DNA of 64,000 nt. Source: Streptomyces sp. NBC_00663. GTDB lineage: Bacteria > Actinomycetota > Actinomycetes > Streptomycetales > Streptomycetaceae. The notes beneath the pieces are model-generated. The model saw nothing but the letters and a program-made list of their open reading frames with translations. It had not been told where the DNA came from and did not search any database. The position numbers and the translations under genes are program-made. This document shows, piece by piece, positions 19,511 to 28,565 of the stretch (positions are counted from its first letter, which is position 1; every line of letters starts with the position of its first letter). The stretch spans positions 2,790,001 through 2,854,000 of the forward strand of contig NZ_CP109027.1 in assembly GCF_036226885.1 (NCBI RefSeq). The letters are read 5' to 3'.

Positions 19511-19943
19511 TGGAACGCCCCCATCCCTGAGACCACTTGTCGCTGAGTGCGCCAAGCCCTATCAGAATGCCGGTAAATACGGCTTCCTGTCCGACAGTTG
19601 TCACCCTTCGAACGGGATATCGGCTTGCCTCCGGCATACCCACGAGTGGATGTGCCCCCAGGACTCGTGCACTCACAGTAATCCTACGATCACCCCTCCA
19701 GCCATGGCGATCCTGGAAACGCCACCATTCGCCACCCCTTCGAATGAACTCACGGTCGCCCGTACACGATTCACTTGACATAGGACGGCCGGGAGTGGGC
19801 GGAGCGGTGCACTCAGGGGCGCGCGTGACCGGGCGCACCACCCGGGGCACATCCGGGCGCCGAGTGGACGTGCGCGGCACCGCTCAGGTCACTTTCCGTG
19901 CGCGTCTCGTAACCACCGGTGCGCTGGACCCGTTGGAGGGGGC
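19511..19943. other. 433-base divergent region between nsdA and the Prim-Pol-like gene
   Basis: No gene was recognised. It is less GC-rich around 19560-19780 than its neighbours, as expected for promoters. It contains two ttcgaa palindromes (near 19607 and 19741) and a TTGACA hexamer at 19775-19780 pointing toward the plus-strand gene, without a clear -10 at standard spacing. Confidence 0.45.
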
Positions 19944-20609
19944 ATGGGCTTCACGATCGGCAGCAGTCGGGGGATCCGCGACATCCGGTCCTCCTCGCGT
20001 CGCCGCGGCCGCTCGTCGGAGTGCACCGCCGTGGCCGAGTTCACCGGCCTGTGGGGCTGGGACGTGGTCCCGGGCGCCCGGGCCGCCGCGGGCGCGTGCT
20101 CCTGCGGGCACTCCGACTGCCGGGCACCGGGCGCGCATCCGCTGGACTTCGCGCCGGAGGTGCCCGCGGGCGCGACACTGGACGAAGTGACCGGCGCCTG
20201 GGCCGAGTTCCCGGGCGCCGCGGTGATGCTGCCGGTCGGCCGCGCCTTCGACGTGATCGAGGTGGCCGAGCCCGCCGGGCACCGCGCCCTGGTCCGCCTG
20301 GAGCGCATGGGCCTCCCCCTCGGCCCGGTGGCCGCCACCCCGGACGGCCGCGCCCACTTCTTCGTCGCCCCCGGCGCCGCCGCCGAACTCCCGGAACTCC
20401 TCTACCGCATGGGCTGGGACGACCCGACCTCGCTCGATCTGCGGGGCCTCGGTCCGGGCACGCACATCACGGCACCCCCTTCGGACCGGGGCGGCCTGGG
20501 CCCGGTGCGCTGGCTACGGCCACCCGCCCTGGACTCGGCGACCAAGCCACCGGCGGCGAGGCTGCTGCTGGGGACGCTGGCTTACGTGGCACACCGGTCG
20601 CGCGCATAG
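19944..20609 (+). CDS. Stand-alone bifunctional primase/polymerase (Prim-Pol)-like domain protein
   Basis: 221 residues with a strong ggaggggg site before the ATG. WGWDVVPGARA followed by CSCGHSDCRAPGAHPLDF (Cys 52, 54, 59) is the N-terminal signature of the Prim-Pol fold found in plasmid and phage replicases. The metal-binding strand, normally with a DxD pattern, reads RAFDVIEVAEP here, so catalysis is doubtful. No helicase or other domain follows. It is conserved beside nsdA in Streptomyces as far as I recall; its role is unknown, possibly regulatory. Confidence 0.75.
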   Translation: MGFTIGSSRGIRDIRSSSRRRGRSSECTAVAEFTGLWGWDVVPGARAAAGACSCGHSDCRAPGAHPLDFAPEVPAGATLDEVTGAWAEFPGAAVMLPVGRAFDVIEVAEPAGHRALVRLERMGLPLGPVAATPDGRAHFFVAPGAAAELPELLYRMGWDDPTSLDLRGLGPGTHITAPPSDRGGLGPVRWLRPPALDSATKPPAARLLLGTLAYVAHRSRA

Positions 20610-20620
20610 CCGTACAGAGC

Positions 20621-20663
20621 GAAGTGCCCCGCTCCCAACTGCACCTTGGGGGCGGGGCACTTC
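20621..20663 (+). terminator. Terminator after the Prim-Pol-like gene
   Basis: A 16-bp stem (gaagtgccccgc and onward at 20621-20636, partner 20648-20663) includes one wobble pair; the loop is about 11 bases. It lies 12 bases past the stop and probably also serves the convergent ftsY. Confidence 0.8.
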
Positions 20664-20682
20664 TTCACGCACGGTTCGACAA

Positions 20683-20733
20683 CGCGCCCAAGGGGCGCGG
20701 GGAACTGCGCGACAAGCCACAACGGCGCCGCAG
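20683..20733. repeat. Dispersed Streptomyces intergenic repeat, copy A
   Basis: About 50 bases with a 33-base core at 20692-20724 that begins ggggcgcggggaactgcgcg. The core matches a second copy inside smc at 31 of 33 positions. Its left part (gcgccc/gggcgc) can fold into a small hairpin. This sequence type is familiar to me from many Streptomyces intergenic regions; it has no known function. Confidence 0.85.
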
Positions 20734-20771
20734 ACGATCACCGGCCTGTCACGGCTCTCCCAGCGGAGCGT

Positions 20772-21983
20772 TCAGTCGCCGATCAGCGCGTCCACGAACG
20801 CCTCCGGCTCGAAGGGCGCCAAGTCATCCGCACCCTCGCCAAGCCCCACCAGCTTCACCGGCACCCCCAGCTCCCGCTGGACCGCGACGACGATGCCGCC
20901 CTTGGCCGTGCCGTCGAGCTTGGTGAGGACGATGCCGGTGATGTCGACGACCTCGGCGAACACGCGGGCCTGCACCAGACCGTTCTGCCCGGTGGTCGCG
21001 TCCAGCACCAGCAGCACCTCGTCCAGCGGCGCCTGCTTCTCGATGACCCGCTTGACCTTGCCGAGCTCGTCCATGAGCCCGGTCTTGGTGTGGAGGCGCC
21101 CGGCGGTGTCGATCAGCACGACATCCGCACCGATCTCCTTGCCCTCCTTGACCGCGTCGAAGGCGATGGAGGCGGGGTCGCCGCCCTCGGGACCGCGCAC
21201 GGTGTGGGCGCCGACGCGCTCACCCCAGGTCTGGAGCTGGTCGGCGGCGGCGGCACGGAAGGTGTCCGCGGCGCCGAGCACCACACTCCGGCCGTCGGCC
21301 ACCAGGACCCGGGCGAGCTTGCCGGTGGTCGTGGTCTTGCCGGTGCCGTTGACGCCGACGACCATGACGATGCCGGGCTTGCTGGTCTCGGGCTCGGTCC
21401 TGACCGTGCGGTCGAAGTCGGTGCCGACCAGCTTCAGGAGTTCCTCGCGCAGCAGGCCGCGCAAGTCCTCGGGGGTACGGGTGCCGAGCACCTTCACGCG
21501 CTCGCGCAGGCCCTCGACCAGTTCCTGGGTGGGGGCGACGCCGACGTCGGCGGTGAGCAGGGTGTCCTCGATCTCCTCCCAGGTGTCGTCGTCGAGGTGC
21601 TCGCGGGACAGCAGGGTCAGCAGGCCCTTGCCGAGCGCGTTCTGCGAGCGGGAGAGACGGGAGCGCAGCCGCACCAGGCGGCCGGCGGTGGGCTCCGGGA
21701 CCTCGATCTGGGTCGGCGGGAGCTCTTCGACGACGGGCGGTTCCTCGACGGCGGCCGGAGCGGTGCCGTCGGGCAGGTCCACCTCCTCTATCGTCCGGCG
21801 CGGTTCGTCGCGGGGCGTCTCGGCCTCGTCGCCGATGTGCGGCTCGGCCGGAGGGGCGGTGAGGTCGGGGGCTGCGGGAGGCGGCGGAGGCAGCGGCTTC
21901 TTACGTCGGCTGCCGACGACGAGCCCGCCGAGCACACCGAGCACGACCACGGCGATGACTACAGCAAGGATGACGGTTTCCAT
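20772..21983 (-). CDS. ftsY: Signal recognition particle receptor FtsY
   Basis: 403 residues from the ATG at 21983. FtsY is the SRP docking GTPase that delivers ribosome-nascent chains to the membrane. An N-terminal hydrophobic anchor (residues 2-24) and a Pro/acidic A region precede the NG domain. GTPase motifs: GVNGTGKTTTTGKLA, DTAGRLHTKTGLMDEL, LTKLDGTAKGG and GLGEGADDLAPF. The anchor is typical of actinobacterial FtsY. A weak acggg precedes the start. Confidence 0.96.
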   Translation of the reverse strand: METVILAVVIAVVVLGVLGGLVVGSRRKKPLPPPPPAAPDLTAPPAEPHIGDEAETPRDEPRRTIEEVDLPDGTAPAAVEEPPVVEELPPTQIEVPEPTAGRLVRLRSRLSRSQNALGKGLLTLLSREHLDDDTWEEIEDTLLTADVGVAPTQELVEGLRERVKVLGTRTPEDLRGLLREELLKLVGTDFDRTVRTEPETSKPGIVMVVGVNGTGKTTTTGKLARVLVADGRSVVLGAADTFRAAAADQLQTWGERVGAHTVRGPEGGDPASIAFDAVKEGKEIGADVVLIDTAGRLHTKTGLMDELGKVKRVIEKQAPLDEVLLVLDATTGQNGLVQARVFAEVVDITGIVLTKLDGTAKGGIVVAVQRELGVPVKLVGLGEGADDLAPFEPEAFVDALIGD

Positions 21984-22089
21984 AACCCGTCCAGTATCAG
22001 TCATGGAGTCCTGCGACACCGCTCTGGATGTCTGACACACCGTCAGCTAACGTCCCCCTCCACACCCCGCCCGGTGAAGGGAGACCCCC

Positions 22090-23061
22090 ATGCCCGTCTC
22101 CGTCGTCCGTTTCAACCTCGTCGAGCCCGCCGCCACCCCCGCCTCCCTCCGCGCCCGCTACCAGGCCGCCCTGGAGATGGCCGCGTACGCCGACGAACAC
22201 GGCGTCACCACCGTGCAGACGGAGGAGCACCACGGCGTCGCGAACAACTGGCTCCCCTCCCCCTTCGCCTTCGCGGGAGCCGTCTTCGGCGCCACCCGCC
22301 GCATCGCGGTCACCGTCTCCGCGGTCATCGGCCCGCTCCACGACCCGCTGCGGCTGGCCGAGGAGATCGCCGTACTGGACCTGCTGAGCGGCGGACGCCT
22401 GGTCACGGTCGCCGGGATCGGCTACCGGCCCGAGGAGTACGCCCTCTTCGACGTGGAGTGGAAGCGGCGCGGCAAACTCCAGGACGAACTGCTGGAGACG
22501 CTGCTGAAGGCGTGGACCGGCGAGGAGTTCGCGTACCGGGGCCGTACGGTACGGGTCACCCCGCGCCCGTTCACCGACCCGCACCCCCTTCTCCTGGTCG
22601 GCGGCGCCTCGAAGGCCGCCGCCCGCCGCGCCGCCCGGCTCGGGCTGCCGTTCTTCCCCAGCGCGCATCTGCCGGAGCTGGAGGCGTACTACAAGGAGCG
22701 GCTCGTCGAGTACGGGACGGAGGGCTGGACGATGATGCCGGCCGCCGAGACCCCGTTGCTGCACATCGCCGAGGACCCGGAGGCGGTGTGGGCCGCGCAC
22801 GGGGAGCACTTCCTGCACGAGGCCCGGACGTACGCCTCCTGGCAGTCCGGGGACATCCGGTCGGCGGTGAGGTCGGCGGCGACGAGTGTGGAGGAGCTGC
22901 GCGCCGAGGGCGTGTACCGGATTCTGACGCCGGACGAGTGTGTGACGCAGGGCCTCGACAACCTCGTACTGCATCCGCTGGCGGGCGGGATGCCGGTCGC
23001 GGAGGGGTGGCGGAGTCTGCGGCTGTTCTGCGAGGAGGTCCTGCCGGGGCTCGGCGGCTGA
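22090..23061 (+). CDS. Luciferase-like (LLM class) flavin-dependent oxidoreductase
   Basis: 323 residues of the bacterial luciferase-like TIM-barrel family that uses FMN or F420. Features: VQTEEHHGVANNWLPSPF, VSAVIGPLHDPLRLAEEIAVLDLLSGGRLVTVAGIGYR (the classic DLLSGGRL strand) and PLLLVGGASKAAARRAARLG. The ATG at 22090 follows gaagggag. The cofactor cannot be decided from motif alone; the organism makes F420 judging by fbiD in this window. It is divergent from ftsY and convergent with glcP. Substrate unknown. Confidence 0.82.
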   Translation: MPVSVVRFNLVEPAATPASLRARYQAALEMAAYADEHGVTTVQTEEHHGVANNWLPSPFAFAGAVFGATRRIAVTVSAVIGPLHDPLRLAEEIAVLDLLSGGRLVTVAGIGYRPEEYALFDVEWKRRGKLQDELLETLLKAWTGEEFAYRGRTVRVTPRPFTDPHPLLLVGGASKAAARRAARLGLPFFPSAHLPELEAYYKERLVEYGTEGWTMMPAAETPLLHIAEDPEAVWAAHGEHFLHEARTYASWQSGDIRSAVRSAATSVEELRAEGVYRILTPDECVTQGLDNLVLHPLAGGMPVAEGWRSLRLFCEEVLPGLGG

Positions 23062-23075
23062 CCTCCATGACACGA

Positions 23076-23120
23076 CACCGCCGCCCCGGCTCGGGCAGTG
23101 GCTGAGCCGGGACGGCGGTG
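23076..23120. terminator. Bidirectional terminator between the LLM oxidoreductase gene and glcP
   Basis: A 17-bp inverted repeat with one mismatch (23076-23092 with 23104-23120) and an 11-base loop lies between two convergent stops. Confidence 0.8.
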
Positions 23121-23180
23121 ACGGTCACGGGGAGACGGGCGGCGGGGTTGGGCCCGTCTCCCCGGGTTCGTGCGGGCCGC

Positions 23181-24599
23181 TCAGCCCATCTCCTCCAGCG
23201 CCTTGCCCTTCGTCTCCTTGACGTACTTGAGAACGAAGGGGATGGAGAGCGCGGCGAAGACCGTGTAGATCACGTAGGTCGCGGAGAGGTTCCAGTCGGC
23301 CAGCGACGGGAAGCTCGCGGTGATGGCCCAGTTGGCGATCCACTGCGCGGAGGCGGCGACGCCCAGGGCGGCGGCACGGATCCGGTTCGGGAACATCTCG
23401 CCGAGGAAGACCCAGACGACGACACCCCAGGACAGGGCGAAGAAGAGGACGAAGACGTGGGCCGCGATGAGGGCGGTCCAGCCCTGGGCGGCCGGGAGCT
23501 TGCCGTCGACCAGGTCGAAGGAGAACGCCCAGGCCTCCAGGCCGAGACCGATCACCATGCCGACGGAGCCGATGAGGGCCAGCGGCTTACGGCCGACGCG
23601 GTCGACGAAGATCATGGCGATCACGGTGCCGACGATGTTGATGATCGACGTCGTGAAGGAGTAGAAGAACGAGTCCGTCGGGTCGACGCCGACCGACTGC
23701 CACAGCGTCGAGGAGTAGTAGAACGCGACGTTGATGCCGACGAACTGCTGGAAGACCGACAGCCCGATACCGACCCAGACGATCGGCTTGAAGAAGAAGC
23801 CGCCGCCGAGCAGGTCCTTGAAGGTGGACCTGTGCTCGCTGCTCATGGCGTGCTCGATCTCGGCCACCCGGGCGTCGAGGTTCACCTTGTCGCCCTCGAC
23901 CTCCTTGAGGATCTCGCGGGCGCGCTCGTGCTTGCCGACGGAGATGAGGAAGCGCGGGGACTCGGGGATGGCGAAGGAGAGCAGGCCGTAGAGGACGGCC
24001 GGGATCACCATGACGCCGAGCATGACCTGCCAGGCCTCCAGGCCCATCAGCTCGCCGCGCTGGTCGCCGCCGGCCGCGTTGAGCAGGCCCCAGTTGACCA
24101 GCTGCGAGATGGCGATGCCGATGACGATCGCGGCCTGCTGGAAGGAACCGAGACGGCCGCGGTAGGCCGGCGGGGCGACCTCGGCGATGTAGGCGGGGCC
24201 GATCACGGAGGCCATACCGATGGCGAAGCCGCCGACGATGCGCCAGAAGGCGAGGTCCCAGAGCGCGAAGGGCAGCGCCGAACCCACGGCGCTCACCGTG
24301 AAGAGCACGGCCGAGATCTGCATACAGCGGATGCGGCCGATGCGGTCGGCGATACGGCCCGCGGTCGCGGCGCCGATGGCGCAGCCGATCAGGGCGATGG
24401 CGATGACCTGCGCCAGCGCCGCCGAGCCGATGTCGTAGCGGCCCCGGATGGCCTCGACAGCGCCGTTGATCACGGAACTGTCGTAGCCGAAGAGGAAACC
24501 GCCCATCGCGGCCGCCGCCGCGATGAAGATGACGTGCCCGAGATGATCGGGATGAGCCGTCCTGGCTCCTGACTTGGGTGGCTGCGCAGTGCTGGTCAC
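23181..24599 (-). CDS. glcP: Glucose permease GlcP (MFS sugar transporter)
   Basis: 472 residues with 12 predicted membrane segments. Sugar-porter signatures: GGFLFGYDSSVINGA in TM1, GRIADRIGRI between TM2 and 3, PESPRFLI after TM6, FVDRVGRKP between TM8 and 9, and a KETKGKALEE tail. I chose the GTG at 24599, which has AGGAG 6 bases upstream, over the TTG at 24605. S. coelicolor GlcP is the main glucose uptake system and a symporter with protons. The AT-richer leader holds small palindromes that could be operators. Confidence 0.92.
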   Translation of the reverse strand: MTSTAQPPKSGARTAHPDHLGHVIFIAAAAAMGGFLFGYDSSVINGAVEAIRGRYDIGSAALAQVIAIALIGCAIGAATAGRIADRIGRIRCMQISAVLFTVSAVGSALPFALWDLAFWRIVGGFAIGMASVIGPAYIAEVAPPAYRGRLGSFQQAAIVIGIAISQLVNWGLLNAAGGDQRGELMGLEAWQVMLGVMVIPAVLYGLLSFAIPESPRFLISVGKHERAREILKEVEGDKVNLDARVAEIEHAMSSEHRSTFKDLLGGGFFFKPIVWVGIGLSVFQQFVGINVAFYYSSTLWQSVGVDPTDSFFYSFTTSIINIVGTVIAMIFVDRVGRKPLALIGSVGMVIGLGLEAWAFSFDLVDGKLPAAQGWTALIAAHVFVLFFALSWGVVVWVFLGEMFPNRIRAAALGVAASAQWIANWAITASFPSLADWNLSATYVIYTVFAALSIPFVLKYVKETKGKALEEMG

Positions 24600-24764
24600 G
24601 TTCAACTCCTAAGGCCATCGGCAACGCTGCCTGAAGGCAAGAACAACGATGCAGACCTTATGCCTTCAAGTTGTGAAGTCAACAGACGAAGTGATGTGAG
24701 AAAACAGGCACCAGTGAGGAGGTTGGGTTTAAAGATTGAAGAAGTGAAGACCGGGTAGACGAGA
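24600..24764 (-). promoter_or_regulatory. glcP promoter region
   Basis: 165 bases of unusually AT-rich sequence for this genome. It contains gcct-tca-ggc and cttca-agttg-tgaag inverted repeats at about 24628-24640 and 24664-24679, plausible operator half-sites. A repeated ttgaagaagtgaaga stretch lies near the smc stop. No specific regulator can be named. Confidence 0.45.
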
Positions 24765-27700
24765 TCAGCGCAGCCGCTGGCTGATGACCTTCGAGACGCC
24801 GTCGCCCTGCATGGAGACGCCGTACAGCGCGTCGGCGACCTCCATCGTCCGCTTCTGGTGCGTGATCACGATGAGCTGCGAGGCCTCCTGCAACTCCTGC
24901 ATGATCCGGATCAGTCGCTGAAGATTGGTGTCGTCGAGCGCGGCCTCGACCTCGTCCATCACATAGAACGGGCTCGGCCGGGCCTTGAAGATCGACACGA
25001 GCAACGCTACGGCCGTGAGGGAACGCTCGCCACCGGACAGCAGACTGAGCCGCTTGACCTTCTTGCCCGGCGGACGCGCCTCGACGTCCACGCCCGTGGT
25101 GAGCATGTTGTCGGGATCGGTCAGGATCAACCGCCCCTCACCGCCCGGGAACAGCCGGCTGAAGACACCCTCGAACTCCCGGGCCGTGTCCCGGTACGCC
25201 TCGGTGAAGACCTGCTCGACGCGCTCGTCGACCTCCTTCACCACCTGGAGGAGATCGGCCCGGGTCTTCCTCAGGTCCTCCAGCTGCTCGCTGAGGAACT
25301 TGTGCCGCTCCTCCAACGCCGCGAACTCCTCAAGCGCCAGCGGATTGACCTTGCCAAGCTGCTGGTAGGCCCGCTCAGCCGCCTTGAGCCGCCGCTCCTG
25401 CTCCGCCCGGTGGAACTGCTTCGGCTGGTTGCGCGGATGCTCCGGGTCCTCCGGCAGCTCCTCGCCCTCGGCGGGCGGAGAGGGCGGTACGAGCTGATGC
25501 GGGCCGTACTCGGAGACCAGCCCCGCGGGCTCGACCCCCAGCTCCTCCAGCGCCTTGGTCTCCAGCTGCTCGATCCGCATCCGCTTCTCGGCGCCGAGGA
25601 CCTCGCCGCGGTGGACGAAGTCGGTGAGCTTGTCGAGCTCGGCCTTGAGATCACGGCCGGCGGAACGAGCGGCGGTGAGCTCCTGCTCCCGGCGGGCCTT
25701 GGCGGCGTCGGCGGCGGTCCGCTCGGCATCCGCGCGGCCGAGCGACATCTCGACGTACGTCAGCAACTGCCGGGCACCCGAGGCGACCGCCTCCGCCACC
25801 GCGGCCTCGTGCCGCAGCCGCGCCCGCCGCTGCTCCGCACGCGCGCGTGCGTCGCGCTCCGCGCGGGCGGCACGGTCGAGGGAGTCGGCGCGGCCGGCGA
25901 GACCCTTGACGCGCTCCTCGTGCGTACGGACCTGGAGACGGGCCTCCATCTCGGTCTGCCGCGCATTGGCGCCGTCGGCGGCGAGCCGGTCCCGTACGGC
26001 GGTGTCCGGCTCCTCCTCGACGGGCATCTCCTCGGCGACGGCGAGGCGTTCGGCGAGTTCCTCGACGTCCTGGAGCGCCTTGTCGAGTGCGTCCTGGGCC
26101 CGGGCGGCGGCCGCGGTGGACCGCTCGGCCTCCCCCGCGGCGCCCTTCGCCTGCCCGGCGAGCCGGCCGAGCTGCTGGGCGACGGCGGACTTCTCCCGGT
26201 CCGCGGCCCGGCGGCGCTCCGCGAGCTCCTCGACGAGGGCGGTGCTTTCCTTACGCCGGTCCGCTGCCGTGTGCTGTGCCTCGGTGAGCGCCTCGCACTG
26301 GACGGCCAGCTCTTCCAGCTCCGCGGCCGCCTCGTCGACGGAGGCCTGTACTTCGAGAAGGCTGGGGGCGCCCGCGGAGCCGCCGTGGGCGAAGTGGGCG
26401 CTGAGCAGGTCGCCTTCGGCGGTGACCGCGGTGAGGTGGGGGTTGGCGTAGACGAGGTCTTCGGCGTCTTCGAGGGTGCTGACGACGACGATGCCGTGGA
26501 GGAGGCGTTGTACCGCCGGCATGAGGTCGGAAGGGCCGCGGACGAAATCGGATGCGTTGGGTTGTGTGGCGGGTGCGGGTTCGTTGTGGCTGGTCGCGCC
26601 GTTCCCCGCGCCCCCAGGGGGCGCTTCAGGGGACCCGGCGAGCAGCAGTGACGCTCGTCCGCCGTCCTGTTTGCGCAGCAGGCGGATGGCGTCCGCCGCC
26701 GCTGACGGGGACGTGACCGCCAGTGCGTCCGCTGCCGCGCCGAATGCCGCCGCCAGCGCCACCTCATGGCCCGGTGTCACCGTCAACAGCTCCGCCGCCG
26801 GTCCCAGCAGACCGGTGAGGCGGTCCTTCGCGCCCAGCAGTATGCCCGTCCCGTCCTTCCTGCGCAGGCCCAGCGCCAGCGCCTCGTGCCGGGCCTGTGT
26901 CGCCGCGCGCCTGCGCTCCGCCGCCGTCGCCGCTTCGCGCGCGGCCGTCAGAGTGGCCTCCGCCTCGGCCAGTGCCGCCTTCGCCGCGTCATGCTGTTCC
27001 GCGAGCTCCGCGTCGCCCGCATCGAGCCCGTCGACCTCGGCCTTGAGCGTCTCGTACTCCTCCTGCGCGGCGAAGGCCCGTTCCTGGGCCTCGTCCCGTG
27101 CCGCGGCCAGGCGGTCGATCTCGGCCTGGGCGGAGGCGGCGCGTGAACGGGCCGCGTTGACCTGGCCGTTCAGGCGGGCCAGGCCCTCACGGCGGTCGGC
27201 GATGGCACGGGCCACGTCCTTCAGACGCCGTTCCTCGTCGGCCAGCGCGCGTTCCAGCTCGGCGCGGTGGGCGACCGTGTCCTCCAGGGCCCGCTCGGCC
27301 GCCTCCAGGGCAGCCTCCAGCTCGGCCTCCTGCTCGCGGATGCGGGCGGCCTCGCGCTCCATGTCCTCGGGGTCGCGGCCCCGGCGTTCCTCGGGCGGGG
27401 CGGAGGTCGCGCTCTTCACGCGCGCGTCGGCGAGCGAGATGGTGCCGCGCACCCGCTCGGCGAGCTGGGAGAGCTCGTACCAGGTCTGCTGGGCGCGCTG
27501 GAGGCGTGGCGTGAGCTGCCGTACCTCGTCCTCCAGGAGTGCCTCGCGCTGGAGCGCCTTCTTCAGCTCCTGTTCGGCGGCCTCCTTGCGCTCCTTCAGG
27601 GCGGCCTCGTCGGCGACCTCGGTCTTGAGCGCCTCGCGCAGTCGTACGAGGTCGTCCGCGAGCAACCGCAGTCGCGCGTCCCGGAGATCGGCCTGGATGA

Positions 27701-28349
27701 CGGCGGCCCTTCTGGCGACCGCCGCCTGGCGGCCCAGCGGCTTGAGCTGCCTTCGGAGTTCGTCCGTGAGGTCCTGCACGCGCGCGAGGTTGGCCTGCAT
27801 CGCGTCCAGCTTGCGGAGGGCCTTCTCCTTGCGCTTGCGGTGTTTGAGGACTCCGGCCGCCTCCTCGATGAAGGCGCGGCGGCCCATCGGGTCGGCGTGC
27901 AGCACGGAGTCGAGCTGGCCCTGGCCGACGATGACGTGCATCTCGCGGCCGATGCCGGAGTCGGAGAGAAGGTCCTGGATGTCGAGGAGGCGGCAGGTGT
28001 CGCCGTTGATCTGGTACTCGCTGCCGCCGTTGCGGAACATGATCCGCGTGATGGTGACCTCGGCGTACTCGATGGGCAGCGCCCCGTCGGAGTTGTCGAT
28101 GGTCAGGGACACCTCGGCGCGGCCCAGCGGCGGACGCCCGGTGGTGCCGGCGAAGATGACGTCCTCCATCTTGCCGCCGCGCAGCGACTTGGCACCCTGC
28201 TCGCCCATGACCCAGCTGAGGGCGTCGACGACGTTGGACTTGCCCGAGCCGTTCGGTCCCACGACACACGTGATGCCCGGCTCGAACCGGAGCGTGGTCG
28301 CCGAGGCGAACGACTTGAACCCACGGAGGGTCAGGGCCTTGAGGTGCAC
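24765..28349 (-). CDS. smc: Chromosome partition/condensation protein SMC
   Basis: 1194 residues from the GTG at 28349 (VHLKALTLRGFKSFA). ATPase that with ScpA and ScpB condenses and segregates chromosomes during sporulation. Walker A GPNGSGKSN is at 31-39; long coiled coils flank a hinge at about 480-670; signature LSGGERSLTAVALL and Walker B PFYVMDEVEAALDD lie near the end. Within the hinge, about residue 570-600 (GSPEAPPGGAGNGATSHNEP and onward) is encoded by a dispersed non-coding repeat and is low-complexity. This insertion probably forms a surface loop. Confidence 0.95.
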   Translation of the reverse strand: MHLKALTLRGFKSFASATTLRFEPGITCVVGPNGSGKSNVVDALSWVMGEQGAKSLRGGKMEDVIFAGTTGRPPLGRAEVSLTIDNSDGALPIEYAEVTITRIMFRNGGSEYQINGDTCRLLDIQDLLSDSGIGREMHVIVGQGQLDSVLHADPMGRRAFIEEAAGVLKHRKRKEKALRKLDAMQANLARVQDLTDELRRQLKPLGRQAAVARRAAVIQADLRDARLRLLADDLVRLREALKTEVADEAALKERKEAAEQELKKALQREALLEDEVRQLTPRLQRAQQTWYELSQLAERVRGTISLADARVKSATSAPPEERRGRDPEDMEREAARIREQEAELEAALEAAERALEDTVAHRAELERALADEERRLKDVARAIADRREGLARLNGQVNAARSRAASAQAEIDRLAAARDEAQERAFAAQEEYETLKAEVDGLDAGDAELAEQHDAAKAALAEAEATLTAAREAATAAERRRAATQARHEALALGLRRKDGTGILLGAKDRLTGLLGPAAELLTVTPGHEVALAAAFGAAADALAVTSPSAAADAIRLLRKQDGGRASLLLAGSPEAPPGGAGNGATSHNEPAPATQPNASDFVRGPSDLMPAVQRLLHGIVVVSTLEDAEDLVYANPHLTAVTAEGDLLSAHFAHGGSAGAPSLLEVQASVDEAAAELEELAVQCEALTEAQHTAADRRKESTALVEELAERRRAADREKSAVAQQLGRLAGQAKGAAGEAERSTAAAARAQDALDKALQDVEELAERLAVAEEMPVEEEPDTAVRDRLAADGANARQTEMEARLQVRTHEERVKGLAGRADSLDRAARAERDARARAEQRRARLRHEAAVAEAVASGARQLLTYVEMSLGRADAERTAADAAKARREQELTAARSAGRDLKAELDKLTDFVHRGEVLGAEKRMRIEQLETKALEELGVEPAGLVSEYGPHQLVPPSPPAEGEELPEDPEHPRNQPKQFHRAEQERRLKAAERAYQQLGKVNPLALEEFAALEERHKFLSEQLEDLRKTRADLLQVVKEVDERVEQVFTEAYRDTAREFEGVFSRLFPGGEGRLILTDPDNMLTTGVDVEARPPGKKVKRLSLLSGGERSLTAVALLVSIFKARPSPFYVMDEVEAALDDTNLQRLIRIMQELQEASQLIVITHQKRTMEVADALYGVSMQGDGVSKVISQRLR
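26574..26626. repeat. Dispersed Streptomyces repeat, copy B, inside smc
   Basis: The 33-base core at 26582-26614 is the reverse complement of copy A (20692-20724) with 2 mismatches. Further weak similarity spreads about 8 bases on either side, and the palindromic gcgccccc/gggggcgc end is retained. It is in frame with smc and adds no stop. Confidence 0.88.
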
Positions 28350-28383
28350 GCCGCTGGACTCTACCCGCCGGGGTTGTCTCACT

Positions 28384-28425
28384 CCATGAACGTGCTGTTT
28401 CCCGCGGTTTCACCCATGAACGTGC
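28384..28425. repeat. 12-base direct repeat before smc
   Basis: ccatgaacgtgc occurs at 28384-28395 and 28414-28425, a 30-base period immediately upstream of the smc start. It could be a duplicated operator or a recent slip duplication. Confidence 0.7.
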
Positions 28426-28475
28426 AGGGCACATCAGACGTTAAAGAGAGTGAGGGAAGTGCGGGGGAAAGAAAG

Positions 28476-28497
28476 AAGGGACGCCGAAGCGTCCCTT
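28476..28497 (-). terminator. Rho-independent terminator of the 67-residue protein gene
   Basis: A 9-bp stem (aagggacgc / gcgtccctt) with a TTCG tetraloop on the minus strand is followed by a pyrimidine-rich ctttctttccccc tail. It lies 70 bases after the stop and before smc. Confidence 0.85.
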
Positions 28498-28565
28498 GCA
28501 ACTCTGACAACTTAGCGGTTGATACAGGCAGCCCAACCACTGCTTGTCGTGATGCGATGCAGTGA

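Noticed and set aside
24605..24605. TTG start for glcP two codons upstream
   Set aside because: The GTG at 24599 has optimal spacing from AGGAG and gives the expected 472 residues.
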